From: Deltaproteobacteria bacterium
GTDB taxonomy: Bacteria; Desulfobacterota; Syntrophia; Syntrophales; Smithellaceae
Direction: 5' to 3'
Length of the DNA stretch: 20,517 nucleotides
Assembly: GCA_011046295.1 (NCBI GenBank)
Contig: DSAV01000085.1
Location: 1-20,517, forward strand
A program made the position numbers and the translations under genes. Shown here piece by piece: positions 1 to 7,197 of this stretch. The first letter of the stretch is position 1, and every line of letters starts with the position of its first letter. Below the pieces are notes generated by a model. The model was given only the letters and a program-made list of their open reading frames with translations. It did no database searches and was not told where the DNA came from.

Positions 1-17
1 AAAGAATAGCTAAGAAA

Positions 18-37
18 ATTAAGGGCGCTCCCTTAAT
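18..37. terminator. Short hairpin, possible terminator of an upstream gene
   Basis: An inverted repeat, TTAAGGG (19-25) and CCCTTAA (30-36) around a CGCT loop, with one extra A-T pair outside. A T-rich stretch follows at 48-56, but not directly after the stem, so termination activity is uncertain. It could end a gene lying left of the window or be a structure in the leader of the gene at 66. Confidence 0.35.
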
Positions 38-65
38 CACCTCATATATTTTTTTAAGGTTATTT

Positions 66-776
66 ATGAATAATTATTCATATAAGCAAATTAAAAAAGA
101 AGTCATTACTGAAATATTAGGTTCATCAATATTGGATAGATTCAGGCCGAAACCTACATACCGCTTTAATTATGCTTACTACAAAGGAATTAAAGACGAG
201 GCAAAGAAAAACATTATAAAACAGGTGCTGCTTGACATTTTAAATTCTGATAATCTTAAGCGTGAAAATCTCAAATACCGCGCCGCTTACGTTGCCAGTG
301 ATATTGGATTAGCAGAGGCAAAACCGATTGTTGAAAAGTTAGTGATGAACAAATCATTACATGGTCCATGTTTATTGCTGATTGAACGCGCACAGGAAAA
401 GTTCAATATCTCCTGTAATTTATCTTATGATCAAATTAAAGAAATATTGATTACTCTTATTGGAGAAAAATATGGATCCGCATATTTTCTGGGTGGGTTT
501 CCAGGCGGTTTCAAAGAGACTTATTATAATGCCGCGACAAATTTTGAAAAGAAAGAATTAATTAGAAAAGCATTAATGGAAGTATTAACCGATATGTCTA
601 AATATACTCAGCGGCATCGTTGCTATGCTGCATATTTTGCAAGTCTTATAGGTTTAGCTGAAGCTAAACCTATTGTTGAAAAAATGGCGTTAGAAAAATC
701 AATTACTAAAGATAAAGATAGTTTATATACTCTCAAACAAGCATTAAATAATTTCAAAGATTTAGAAGGAGAATAA
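66..776 (+). CDS. Orphan protein of two 115-residue helical repeats
   Basis: I do not recognise a family. The 236-residue protein is an internal duplication: residues 5-19 (SYKQIKKEVITEIL) match 120-133 (SYDQIKEILITLIG), and 72-93 match 187-208, sharing the exact string IGLAEAKPIVEK. Every match is offset by exactly 115 residues, so the copies have no net insertion or deletion. Both are rich in Lys, Glu, Leu and Ala and are probably helical, HEAT-like in feel. There is no signal peptide or membrane segment, so it is probably cytosolic. The gene is much richer in A+T than its neighbours, which suggests recent acquisition. AAGG lies six bases before the ATG. It converges on the cyclophilin gene and has no visible operon partner. 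Confidence 0.75.
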   Translation: MNNYSYKQIKKEVITEILGSSILDRFRPKPTYRFNYAYYKGIKDEAKKNIIKQVLLDILNSDNLKRENLKYRAAYVASDIGLAEAKPIVEKLVMNKSLHGPCLLLIERAQEKFNISCNLSYDQIKEILITLIGEKYGSAYFLGGFPGGFKETYYNAATNFEKKELIRKALMEVLTDMSKYTQRHRCYAAYFASLIGLAEAKPIVEKMALEKSITKDKDSLYTLKQALNNFKDLEGE

Positions 777-845
777 AAATACATTATAAGAAGAAGAAAA
801 CAACAAAGTCATTTTAATTGTTGCATATTTATCAACTTCTTACGT

Positions 846-1379
846 CTAAACTTTCGTCAGCTTTGGAAAAGTCGCATCCAACGCACTGTTCCATTTGTCA
901 ACTATTGTTTTGATATTTTCCATTAATGCGGAGAGATCGCCATCAATAGTTACAGATTTTATTTTATCGCCCTGCGCGATGGCATTAACAACTTTCTGAT
1001 CAGCATCGCTTACCACCTCGCCAAAGACAGTATGCTTACCGTCGAGCCACGGCGTGGGCACATGCGTGATAAAAAACTGGCTGCCGTTGGTGCCTGGGCC
1101 CGCGTTGGCCATGGATAACACGCCGGGTTTATTATGTTTTAGCTCCTTGACAAATTCATCCTGAAATTTGTATCCGGGGCCGCCACGGCCATCACCCGCG
1201 GGACAGCCACCCTGAATCATGAAATCGGGAATCACCCGGTGAAAATTTAAATTGTTATAAAAACCATGCTGCGCCAGATTGACGAAATTTCCCACAGTAA
1301 CCGGCGTCTGTTCGGCAAAAAGCTTTAAGTTGATTGTTCCTTTGTTTGTTTCGATAATTGCTTTTAATTCATTTTTCAT
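846..1379 (-). CDS. ppiB: Cyclophilin-type peptidyl-prolyl cis-trans isomerase
   Basis: Catalyses cis-trans isomerisation of X-Pro bonds; no signal peptide is seen, so it is probably cytoplasmic. The cyclophilin domain fills residues ~1-150, with the active-site Arg in FHRVIPDFMIQGG, the GTNGSQFFITHV strand, and the Trp of the PWLDGKHTVFGEV loop that binds cyclosporin in sensitive family members. A tail of ~28 residues follows the usual domain end. I place the start at the ATG at 1379, because AAGGAGAT lies just upstream; an in-frame TTG five codons earlier overlaps that ribosome site and is unlikely. The protein is then 177 residues, normal for the family. It seems monocistronic, with its own promoter at 1441-1469. 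Confidence 0.93.
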   Translation of the reverse strand: MKNELKAIIETNKGTINLKLFAEQTPVTVGNFVNLAQHGFYNNLNFHRVIPDFMIQGGCPAGDGRGGPGYKFQDEFVKELKHNKPGVLSMANAGPGTNGSQFFITHVPTPWLDGKHTVFGEVVSDADQKVVNAIAQGDKIKSVTIDGDLSALMENIKTIVDKWNSALDATFPKLTKV

Positions 1380-1440
1380 TTTAATCTCCTTCAAAAAGGT
1401 ATGAGGTGAGCTTAAAGAATTCGCCTTTTAAAAATCTTAA

Positions 1441-1469
1441 CATATATTTATTTTATAACCTTTTTTCAA
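1441..1469 (-). promoter_or_regulatory. Probable sigma-70 promoter of the cyclophilin gene
   Basis: Read on the minus strand: TTGAAA (1469-1464), 17-base spacer, TATATG (1446-1441). It lies about 60 bases upstream of the cyclophilin ATG in a strongly AT-rich stretch. The -10 differs from consensus at two positions. Confidence 0.45.
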
Positions 1470-1478
1470 TTTTCCTGG

Positions 1479-1498
1479 ATTCCGGCCTTCGCCGGAAT
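1479..1498. repeat. REP-like palindrome
   Basis: A perfect 8-base stem, ATTCCGGC / GCCGGAAT, with a CTTC loop, in the context TGGATTCCGG...CCGGAATGACA. Sequences of this kind are dispersed in high copy through many proteobacterial genomes as REP-like elements. It sits between the purine operon and the cyclophilin promoter. There is no T-run after it on either strand, so I do not call it an intrinsic terminator. Only one copy was noticed in this window. Confidence 0.6.
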
Positions 1499-1519
1499 GA
1501 CAGAAAATGAATTTTGCCT

Positions 1520-1591
1520 CTAGTGGTGGAATAGACGCAGGCCGCAAAATGCCATGACAATGCCATATTTGTCGCAGGCATTGATGCTTTG
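1520..1591 (-). pseudogene. 3' remnant of a second AICAR transformylase gene
   Basis: Read on the minus strand, this ends in CDKYGIVMAFCGLRLFHH and a TAG. That is 17 of 18 residues identical to the C-terminus of the AICAR formyltransferase ending at 2890 (CNKYGIVMAFCGLRLFHH, TAA). Seven of the 18 codons differ only synonymously, so this is not a recent copy: it diverged while still under protein-level selection. Similarity fades after ~24 codons, where the sequence meets the 3' end of the aminotransferase gene. There is no start codon of its own, so it is a fragment. The aminotransferase gene therefore lies between two AICAR transformylase tails sharing a 20-base identical stretch (1541-1560 and 2911-2930). 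Confidence 0.75.
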
Positions 1592-1613
1592 CGCCCGCGG
1601 CTTTTCTGTCTTT

Positions 1614-2864
1614 TTATTTAACAGAGTTGTCGTATTCCGCGGACGCAAGCTTAACACAAACGGCCAGCACTTCAATCGCCTTTTCCAGTTCGTCAACAGG
1701 CGGCCGCGTCGGGGAAATCCGGATATTGGAATCTTTCGGGTCCCTGCCGAGAGGAAATGTCGCTCCTGTCGGAGTGACGGCAACGCCGGCTTCCTCGCAT
1801 AGTTCAACCGCGCGTTTGGCAATCGGCTTTATCGTGTCCAGACTGATGAAATAACCGCCTTGGGGTTTGCTCCATGTAGCTAAACCTGTGTCCTCAAGTT
1901 CTTTTGAGAGAACTTTATGCACAATGTCAAATTTTGGTTTCAGCAGCTTGGCGTGTTTTTTCATCAGACCGGCAACCCCTCCCGGATAAGCGCCGAAAAA
2001 TTTCACGTGGCGCAACTGCTCGACTTTATTTGGCCCGATGAACATAGTTCCGAAAAGTTTCGCGATATAGGACACATTTTTTGTGCTGGTAGCCATAAAT
2101 CCGATGCCCGCACCCGAGAATGTGATTTTAGATGTTGAGCCGAAGAGATAAACTCTGTTGGGATTTCCCGCTTCCTCGCAGGCACGCAGCAGATTTTCAG
2201 TTTTCACGGGATTGTCAGTCAGGTGATGTACCACGTAGGCATCGTCGGCAAAGATTGTAAAATCCGGCGCGGCTGTTTTCATGGTGGCCAGCCTTTTTAC
2301 TGTTTCTGCGGATACCGTTTCTCCGCTGGGATTGGAATAAGTGGGAACAAAAATGATTCCCTTGACGCTCGCGTCGGCCGCGGCCGCTTTCTCAACTTCG
2401 TTTATATCCGGCCCGTCTTTCGTCATCTTCACTGAAATCATCTCGAATCCCAACTCGGCAAGAAGCGTAAAATGACGGTCATAGCCGGGCACGGTAACAA
2501 TCATTTTGGGCTGCTGTCTGCACCAGGGAGCCGGACTGTCCGCCAGTCCCCGCAGAAGCGCCCACATTAAAACATGGGAGAGGATTTGCAGGCTGGAATT
2601 GTTCCCGATGATCATTTCTTCCGGCCTGGCGTCTAAAATGGTAGAAAATAGTTCGCGCGCCTCCGGAAGACCTAAAACTCCTCCGGGGTAATTGCGGACA
2701 TCAAAGCCGCTTTGAGTTTTGACGTCCTTTTCCGTTACTATCCCCAGCAGCTTATTTGACAAATCAAAATTATCGTCTCCCGGCTGGCCTCTTTCAATAT
2801 TCAATTTCAGGCCAAGCCCTTTAAGCTTTTCATAACGTAATTGTAATTCTTTCAAGTTTTCCAT
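1614..2864 (-). CDS. PLP-dependent aspartate aminotransferase, Rv3722c-type
   Basis: Probably transfers the amino group between glutamate/2-oxoglutarate and oxaloacetate/aspartate in the cytoplasm. The 416-residue protein resembles the PF12897 family of Mycobacterium Rv3722c along its whole length: RNYPGGVLGLPEAR near 57-70, GNNSSLQ at 87-93, VPGYDRHF at 125-132, NPSG at 178-181, ADDAY at 206-210, the PLP lysine K246 in STSKITFSGAGIGF, and NIRISP near the C-terminus. It starts 25 bases after the AICAR formyltransferase stop, with CGGAG seven bases before the ATG, so it is the third gene of a purine operon. Aspartate donates nitrogen in PurC and PurA steps, which fits. Substrate is inferred from family resemblance; another aminotransferase specificity is possible. 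Confidence 0.88.
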   Translation of the reverse strand: MENLKELQLRYEKLKGLGLKLNIERGQPGDDNFDLSNKLLGIVTEKDVKTQSGFDVRNYPGGVLGLPEARELFSTILDARPEEMIIGNNSSLQILSHVLMWALLRGLADSPAPWCRQQPKMIVTVPGYDRHFTLLAELGFEMISVKMTKDGPDINEVEKAAAADASVKGIIFVPTYSNPSGETVSAETVKRLATMKTAAPDFTIFADDAYVVHHLTDNPVKTENLLRACEEAGNPNRVYLFGSTSKITFSGAGIGFMATSTKNVSYIAKLFGTMFIGPNKVEQLRHVKFFGAYPGGVAGLMKKHAKLLKPKFDIVHKVLSKELEDTGLATWSKPQGGYFISLDTIKPIAKRAVELCEEAGVAVTPTGATFPLGRDPKDSNIRISPTRPPVDELEKAIEVLAVCVKLASAEYDNSVK

Positions 2865-2889
2865 GTTTTAACTCCGACATTTTTTTATA

Positions 2890-4068
2890 TTAATGGTGAA
2901 ACAGTCTCAGTCCGCAAAATGCCATGACAATACCGTATTTGTTGCAAGTGTCAATTACCTGCTGATCGCGGATGGAACCGCCGGGCTGAACAATCGCGGT
3001 CACGCCGCTGCGGCGGGCGCGTTCAATGTTATCGCCGAAAGGAAAGAATGCGTCACTGCCTAGAGACACTCCGTTAACTTTACTGAGCCACTTTTGCTTT
3101 TGAACTTTGGATAAGACTTTAGGCTGTTTTGTAAAAGTTTCGGCCCAAACATCATCACCAATAACATCCTCCGGTGTATCACCTAAGTACACATCAATCG
3201 CGTTGTCGCGATTAGGCTTGGCAACATCGTCGCGGAAAGGCAGATTAAGAACCTTAGGCATATGACGCAACTGCCATAGATCGGCCTTGTGACCGGCCAG
3301 CCTCGTGCAGTGGATGCGGCTTTGCTGACCCGCGCCCACGCCGATAACCTGACCGTCCTGCACGTAGCAGACGCTGTTGGACTGCGTGTATTTGAGCGTG
3401 ATGAGCGCCAGCACCAGGTCGCGCTTCTGCGCTTCCGTGAGCGTTTTGTTTTCCGTGACAATGTTTTCCAGCATACGGGCATCGATCTTCAAATCGTTTC
3501 TTCCCTGCTCAAAAGTGATACCATAGACCTGTTTGTGCTCTAAAGATACGGGAACGTAATTGGGGTCGATCTGCACCACATTGTAGGCGCCACCCTTTTT
3601 GGATTTCAGAATTTCCAGCGCTTCCGGCTTATAGCCCGGCGCGATGATACCGTCGGTGACTTCATTTTTGATGATCGTTGCCGTGGGAACATCACAGATA
3701 TCGGAAAGAGCGATCCAGTCGCCGAAGCTGCTCATGCGGTCGGCGCCGCGGGCGCGCGCGTAAGCGCAAGCCAGCCCAGAAAGTTTCACCTTAGGATCGA
3801 TATGATACATTTTGCGCAGCACTCTATCCAGAGGAAAACCCAGGGCAGCGCCGGCGGGGGAAACATGCTTAAAAGACGCGGCGGCCGGCATACCGAGATT
3901 TTCTTTTATTTCTTTGACCAGCTGCCAGCTGTTAAATGCGTCTAAAAAATTTATATAGCCAGGCTTGCCGTTTAATACGACTACAGGAAGATTGCCTCCA
4001 TCTGCCAGAAAAATACGAGCGGGTTTCTGGTTGGGGTTACAACCATATTTGAGTTGTATCTCGTTCAT
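2890..4068 (-). CDS. purH: Stand-alone AICAR formyltransferase (PurH C-terminal-type)
   Basis: Transfers a formyl group from 10-formyl-tetrahydrofolate to AICAR, giving FAICAR, the penultimate step of IMP synthesis. The 392-residue protein covers only the AICARFT domain and begins at its conserved start (LKYGCNPNQKPARI). The catalytic Lys-His pair is at 67-68 in FKHVSPAGAA, and the family C-terminus NKYGIVMAFCGLRLFHH is intact. The N-terminal MGS-like IMP cyclohydrolase domain of classical bifunctional PurH is absent, and that role falls to the neighbouring PurO-type gene. I chose ATG at 4068, eight bases after GGAGG; an in-frame TTG one codon earlier is possible. The GGAGG lies at the end of the purO-type gene, so the two are probably translationally coupled. 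Confidence 0.95.
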   Translation of the reverse strand: MNEIQLKYGCNPNQKPARIFLADGGNLPVVVLNGKPGYINFLDAFNSWQLVKEIKENLGMPAAASFKHVSPAGAALGFPLDRVLRKMYHIDPKVKLSGLACAYARARGADRMSSFGDWIALSDICDVPTATIIKNEVTDGIIAPGYKPEALEILKSKKGGAYNVVQIDPNYVPVSLEHKQVYGITFEQGRNDLKIDARMLENIVTENKTLTEAQKRDLVLALITLKYTQSNSVCYVQDGQVIGVGAGQQSRIHCTRLAGHKADLWQLRHMPKVLNLPFRDDVAKPNRDNAIDVYLGDTPEDVIGDDVWAETFTKQPKVLSKVQKQKWLSKVNGVSLGSDAFFPFGDNIERARRSGVTAIVQPGGSIRDQQVIDTCNKYGIVMAFCGLRLFHH

Positions 4069-4071
4069 CAA

Positions 4072-4803
4072 TTAGTCCTCCAGCGCTTTGTATTTGTTGC
4101 AAATGACGTCTTCGTAACCCTGCGTCGCCAGGTCAATCGCACGCACAAAAAGACTCACCTTGTTGTCCTCGTTCAATGCTGTCCAAAGCTTTCCTGCAAA
4201 TTCGTTGGGATCATCCTCATCTATTGCGACACGCAGGGGCTCGCCCTCGAAACTGGGAAGGGGATTGCCGTTGCCTTTGTAGGTGCTGATGAAGTGTCCC
4301 TCACCGGCCAGGGGTTCGTAATAATCAAAGGCAAAACGCTGCGCGCTGTTTTCGTTGCCATCGCAACTTTTTAAAATGCTGAGTTTATACGCGCCCGTGC
4401 GCATGTCCGCCGCGCCGGAAATACGGGGTGTCCAGTTGGGTTTGTCATCTTCAAACTTTCTGGTTTTTAGCGCGGCTTCAAAGTTATAGCCCGGAAAGTC
4501 GTTTTTAGCCAGAAAATCGTAAATGGTGTTGGTCTGGTCACCGTTGGTGACAATTGTTGCTTTCTCAAACGTGAGCACCGGATTATAGATAATCAGGTGC
4601 GGATCAGTCATTTTGGAAGGATCTGCCGCCTTGGTGCGGATGCCGCCGTCTATCGGATCAAATACGCGGTTGCGGCTGTTGGCGCTGCGTCCCATGATAA
4701 AATAGGCAATCATGGATTTTTTGCCGGAAGGAGCAAGACCAATGCAGATGCCGCGTCCGGGATAGTCGTTGCCGGCAAGATAATTATATAAATTTACTTT
4801 CAT
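4072..4803 (-). CDS. PurO-type IMP cyclohydrolase
   Basis: Probably closes the ring of FAICAR to give IMP, the last step of de novo purine synthesis. The 243-residue protein resembles the IMP cyclohydrolase family PF07826, first described as archaeal PurO, with the N-terminal YPGRGICIGLAPSGK and AYFIMGRSANSRNRVF region typical of the family. PurO is unrelated in sequence to the cyclohydrolase half of PurH. The direct junction with an AICAR formyltransferase that lacks that half is strong support. It is the first gene of the operon: AAGGAG lies 11 bases before the ATG and a strong promoter starts ~50 bases upstream. Assigned from family pattern and context; catalytic residues cannot be checked here. 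Confidence 0.88.
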   Translation of the reverse strand: MKVNLYNYLAGNDYPGRGICIGLAPSGKKSMIAYFIMGRSANSRNRVFDPIDGGIRTKAADPSKMTDPHLIIYNPVLTFEKATIVTNGDQTNTIYDFLAKNDFPGYNFEAALKTRKFEDDKPNWTPRISGAADMRTGAYKLSILKSCDGNENSAQRFAFDYYEPLAGEGHFISTYKGNGNPLPSFEGEPLRVAIDEDDPNEFAGKLWTALNEDNKVSLFVRAIDLATQGYEDVICNKYKALED

Positions 4804-4854
4804 TTTTTACTTTTCTCCTTGTTTGCGAACAAAAGCATTTCTTTTTGTTGCGGA

Positions 4855-4883
4855 AGTATATGAATAGATTTTTCGTATGTCAA
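4855..4883 (-). promoter_or_regulatory. Strong sigma-70 promoter of the purO-purH-aminotransferase operon
   Basis: On the minus strand: TTGACA (4883-4878), 17-base spacer, TATACT (4860-4855), with the -35 perfect and one mismatch in the -10. Transcription would start near 4848, leaving a leader of ~45 bases before the ATG at 4803. I saw no riboswitch-like structure in the leader. Confidence 0.75.
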
Positions 4884-4884
4884 C

Positions 4885-4913
4885 TTGTTTAGATTAAAAT
4901 CTTACTTGATAAT
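4885..4913 (+). promoter_or_regulatory. Possible divergent promoter for purE-sua5
   Basis: TTGTTT (4885-4890), 17-base spacer, GATAAT (4908-4913). It lies back to back with the purO promoter in the 247-base divergent region. The -35 is weak, and the leader to purE would be ~130 bases, in which I see no clear operator. Tentative. Confidence 0.3.
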
Positions 4914-5050
4914 GAAATACGGTTTAATAACTCGGATTACACCCGATAACTCATGAATACAGTTAATTTTCAAATTGCAAATAATGATTCAATGCGTTAG
5001 ATACACAACAGCCAATACAGAAACATTATCTCCAAGAACAAGGAGCTTTC

Positions 5051-5557
5051 ATGAAAGAAAAAGCGACGAAAGAAATTTTAGTCAGTGTGGTTATGGGCAG
5101 TGACTCTGATTTGTCTATTATGTCCGAGGCGACAAAAATTCTCGAAGATTTTGGCATCGGCCATGAACTCATTATCACTTCAGCGCACCGTGCTCCGGCA
5201 CGCACGGCCAAGTTTGCTTCAGAAGCGTCCGGCAGAGGCATTAAGGTAATTATCGCAGGAGCCGGAGCGGCGGCGCACCTGGCCGGCGTAATTGCCTCAC
5301 ACACGCCGCTGCCCGTCATCGGCGTACCCATCGACGCTACTTCCCTTAAAGGGCTGGACGCTCTTCTGGCTACCGTACAAATGCCGGGCGGCATACCCGT
5401 GGCGACGATGGCCATCGGCAAGGCCGGCGCCAAAAACGCAGCTTTATTTGCCGTGCGCGTGCTGGCGCTTACTGACAAACAGCTTGCCAAAACACTCGAT
5501 GAGTATATCTCGCAGATTGCCAGGGACGTGGAAGCCAAGCAGGAAAAGCTTACATGA
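5051..5557 (+). CDS. purE: N5-carboxyaminoimidazole ribonucleotide mutase
   Basis: Class I PurE converts N5-CAIR to CAIR in the cytoplasm during IMP synthesis. The 168-residue protein shows the family signatures in order: MGSDSD (15-20), the active-site His in TSAHRAP (43-49), AGAAAHLAG (71-79, where Ala replaces the common Pro), and GLDALLATVQMPGGIPVATM with AIGKAGAKNAA (101-131). Length is normal. AAGGAG lies five bases before the ATG. The class I mutase would need CAIR precursor from PurK, not seen here. It is divergent from the purO operon and overlaps sua5 by an ATGA, so it is probably co-transcribed with that gene. Confidence 0.96.
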   Translation: MKEKATKEILVSVVMGSDSDLSIMSEATKILEDFGIGHELIITSAHRAPARTAKFASEASGRGIKVIIAGAGAAAHLAGVIASHTPLPVIGVPIDATSLKGLDALLATVQMPGGIPVATMAIGKAGAKNAALFAVRVLALTDKQLAKTLDEYISQIARDVEAKQEKLT

Positions 5558-6180
5558 CCGAAGTCCTGAAAATTACGCCTGAAACATCCGAACAAATAAT
5601 CAATGAAGCGGCGGCGGCAATTTTGCGGGGCGAAATCATCGCATATCCGACAGAAACTTTTTACGGACTTGGCGCGGACGCAAACAACGAAGAAGCTATT
5701 CGTAAAATATTCGATCTCAAAGGGCGCGATTTTAAAAACCCCATCTCCGTCATCATCGGCAGCAGAGTCGATGTCTATCCCCTGATAACCGGCAGCACTG
5801 ATGTGGCCGAAAAGCTGATGGCCTTTTTCTGGCCGGGTGCCCTTACTATCGTTTTTAACGCCGCGCCAACAGTCTCGCCGCTACTGACGGCACAGACAGG
5901 TAAAATAGGCATCAGGCTCTCCAGCCATGAAACCGCCAGACGTATCGCGCAGAAAGCAGGCCGGCCTCTTACCGCCACGAGCGCGAACATATCCGGCATG
6001 ACGGAATGCGCCGTTGCCGAAGACGTTATGAAACAAATTGGCAATGAAATTAATATTTTTGTCGATGCCGGAGCCACAGCCGGTGGCGATGTTTCTACGA
6101 TAATAGATGTAACTTGCACCCCCCCGGCAATATTGCGCGAAGGCGCAGTTTGCACAGAGTTTGTCAAAAAGATATTATGA
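5554..6180 (+). CDS. Sua5/YciO/YrdC L-threonylcarbamoyladenylate synthase
   Basis: Makes threonylcarbamoyl-AMP from threonine, bicarbonate and ATP, the first step of the t6A37 modification of ANN-decoding tRNAs. The 208-residue protein is a single YrdC domain: GEIIAYPTETFYGLGADA (27-44), FDLKGRDFKNPISVII with the conserved Lys and Arg, FFWPGALTIVF, and TSANISG in the nucleotide-binding region. It lacks the extra C-terminal Sua5 domain, so it resembles TsaC/YwlC-short forms. The ATG overlaps the purE stop (ATGA), implying translational coupling. It converges on the zinc-ribbon gene with only ten bases between the stops. YciO-like function with unknown substrate is the alternative. Confidence 0.9.
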   Translation: MTEVLKITPETSEQIINEAAAAILRGEIIAYPTETFYGLGADANNEEAIRKIFDLKGRDFKNPISVIIGSRVDVYPLITGSTDVAEKLMAFFWPGALTIVFNAAPTVSPLLTAQTGKIGIRLSSHETARRIAQKAGRPLTATSANISGMTECAVAEDVMKQIGNEINIFVDAGATAGGDVSTIIDVTCTPPAILREGAVCTEFVKKIL

Positions 6181-6190
6181 ACTAGGAAGT

Positions 6191-7183
6191 CTAGAGAAGG
6201 CGCTCCGCCCCAATTATCGTCACCGCCGTTTTAATAACCCCCGGCGGCTCCCTAGCAAAAACAATCATGAACGGAATATGTTCATTGGGCTCTATTTTAT
6301 CATTGGAATTATTGCGTCCTTCCGGCCGCGAAAGAATACCGTCTATTTCGGTTTCAGAAAAAGTCATCAGCTCATCATCGCTCAACACGTTCCCCGCGTA
6401 ACTTCTCTTCTCTGCTAATGCCACTGAATTGACGTCAATGATGGTCCCCTTGATTAAAATTCGTGAAACCGGATAATCAGCCCTGTTCAGCGCGGTGCCC
6501 TGCATTACGCGGATTTCTCCCAAAATGTTATTATTGATCAGGCGCTGGCTTATGTTCTGCAGTTCGATCTGCCCTATCACAACTTCCGGCCGTGCGGGTT
6601 CCGGGTCGCTGATATATTTGCGGGCTTCATGGGCTATTTCGATGAAACGGTTGCCAAATTGGGGATTTATCACAAAGTAATACACGGCGGGTATGACCAC
6701 AATCACCAGCAAAGACCAAAGAAATATTTTCCACCCCTTGCCCTTCTTTTTCCGTGGCTGCTTTGTTTTTATTATATCCTCGTCACCCGCTTTTTCCTTA
6801 TCATCAAGCGCTTCGTCTTCTTCTTCAACTTTCTTCTCTTCTTCAGCTCCCCCGCGGGGAATGTTTCCCGCATCCAGGCTCATACTTTTTTCCGAACCTT
6901 TTTGTGCGTCCATAACATCATCAAGAAAGCTGATGACGCCCTTATCCCGTCCGGAAGTCAGGCCAATCTCGCGTTCGTCTGCTGCCCTTCCCGGTTCGCC
7001 AGACACATCTTTTGCGGAAAAAGACTCTTCTTTCGGCTTTTCCCTGTCGTCTTTCGTTTTAAAGGGATTATCTTGAAAAAAAACATGCTCGCAACGGCTG
7101 CAGCGCATCCACAGGCCATCCCCCTCCATAAGGGAATCGTCGAAATTAAATCTGGTCCGGCATTGTCTGCACTGAATAATCAT
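6191..7183 (-). CDS. Zinc-ribbon, single-pass membrane protein with DUF3426-like C-terminus
   Basis: Function unknown. The 330-residue protein has an N-terminal MJ0042-type zinc finger (C5-x2-C8 and C28-x2-C31 in IIQCRQCRTRF and MRCSRCEHVFF). A hydrophilic, highly charged linker of ~110 residues follows (40-150, with acidic runs and a KKKGKG patch), then one transmembrane segment at ~151-173 (WKIFLWSLLVIVVIPAVYYF), then a ~150-residue domain resembling DUF3426. The basic patch before the helix predicts a cytoplasmic finger and a periplasmic C-terminus. This architecture is common in Proteobacteria. AGAGGTGA precedes the ATG. It starts 14 bases after hpt and is the last gene of the purU-to-hpt run. 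Confidence 0.88.
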   Translation of the reverse strand: MIIQCRQCRTRFNFDDSLMEGDGLWMRCSRCEHVFFQDNPFKTKDDREKPKEESFSAKDVSGEPGRAADEREIGLTSGRDKGVISFLDDVMDAQKGSEKSMSLDAGNIPRGGAEEEKKVEEEDEALDDKEKAGDEDIIKTKQPRKKKGKGWKIFLWSLLVIVVIPAVYYFVINPQFGNRFIEIAHEARKYISDPEPARPEVVIGQIELQNISQRLINNNILGEIRVMQGTALNRADYPVSRILIKGTIIDVNSVALAEKRSYAGNVLSDDELMTFSETEIDGILSRPEGRNNSNDKIEPNEHIPFMIVFAREPPGVIKTAVTIIGAERLL

Positions 7184-7197
7184 TTTTCACCTCTTTA

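Noticed and set aside
777..845. CAACAA...TTGTTG pairing between convergent genes as a bidirectional terminator
   Set aside because: Weak AT stem with a long loop and no clear T-tract.
1520..1822. A 100-residue minus-strand open frame as a gene
   Set aside because: Most of it lies over the aminotransferase gene in another frame; only the last ~24 codons have meaning, as a transformylase remnant.
5026..5595. Long minus-strand open frame antisense to purE
   Set aside because: Ser/Ala-rich shadow of a well-conserved gene, with no ribosome site or family motifs.
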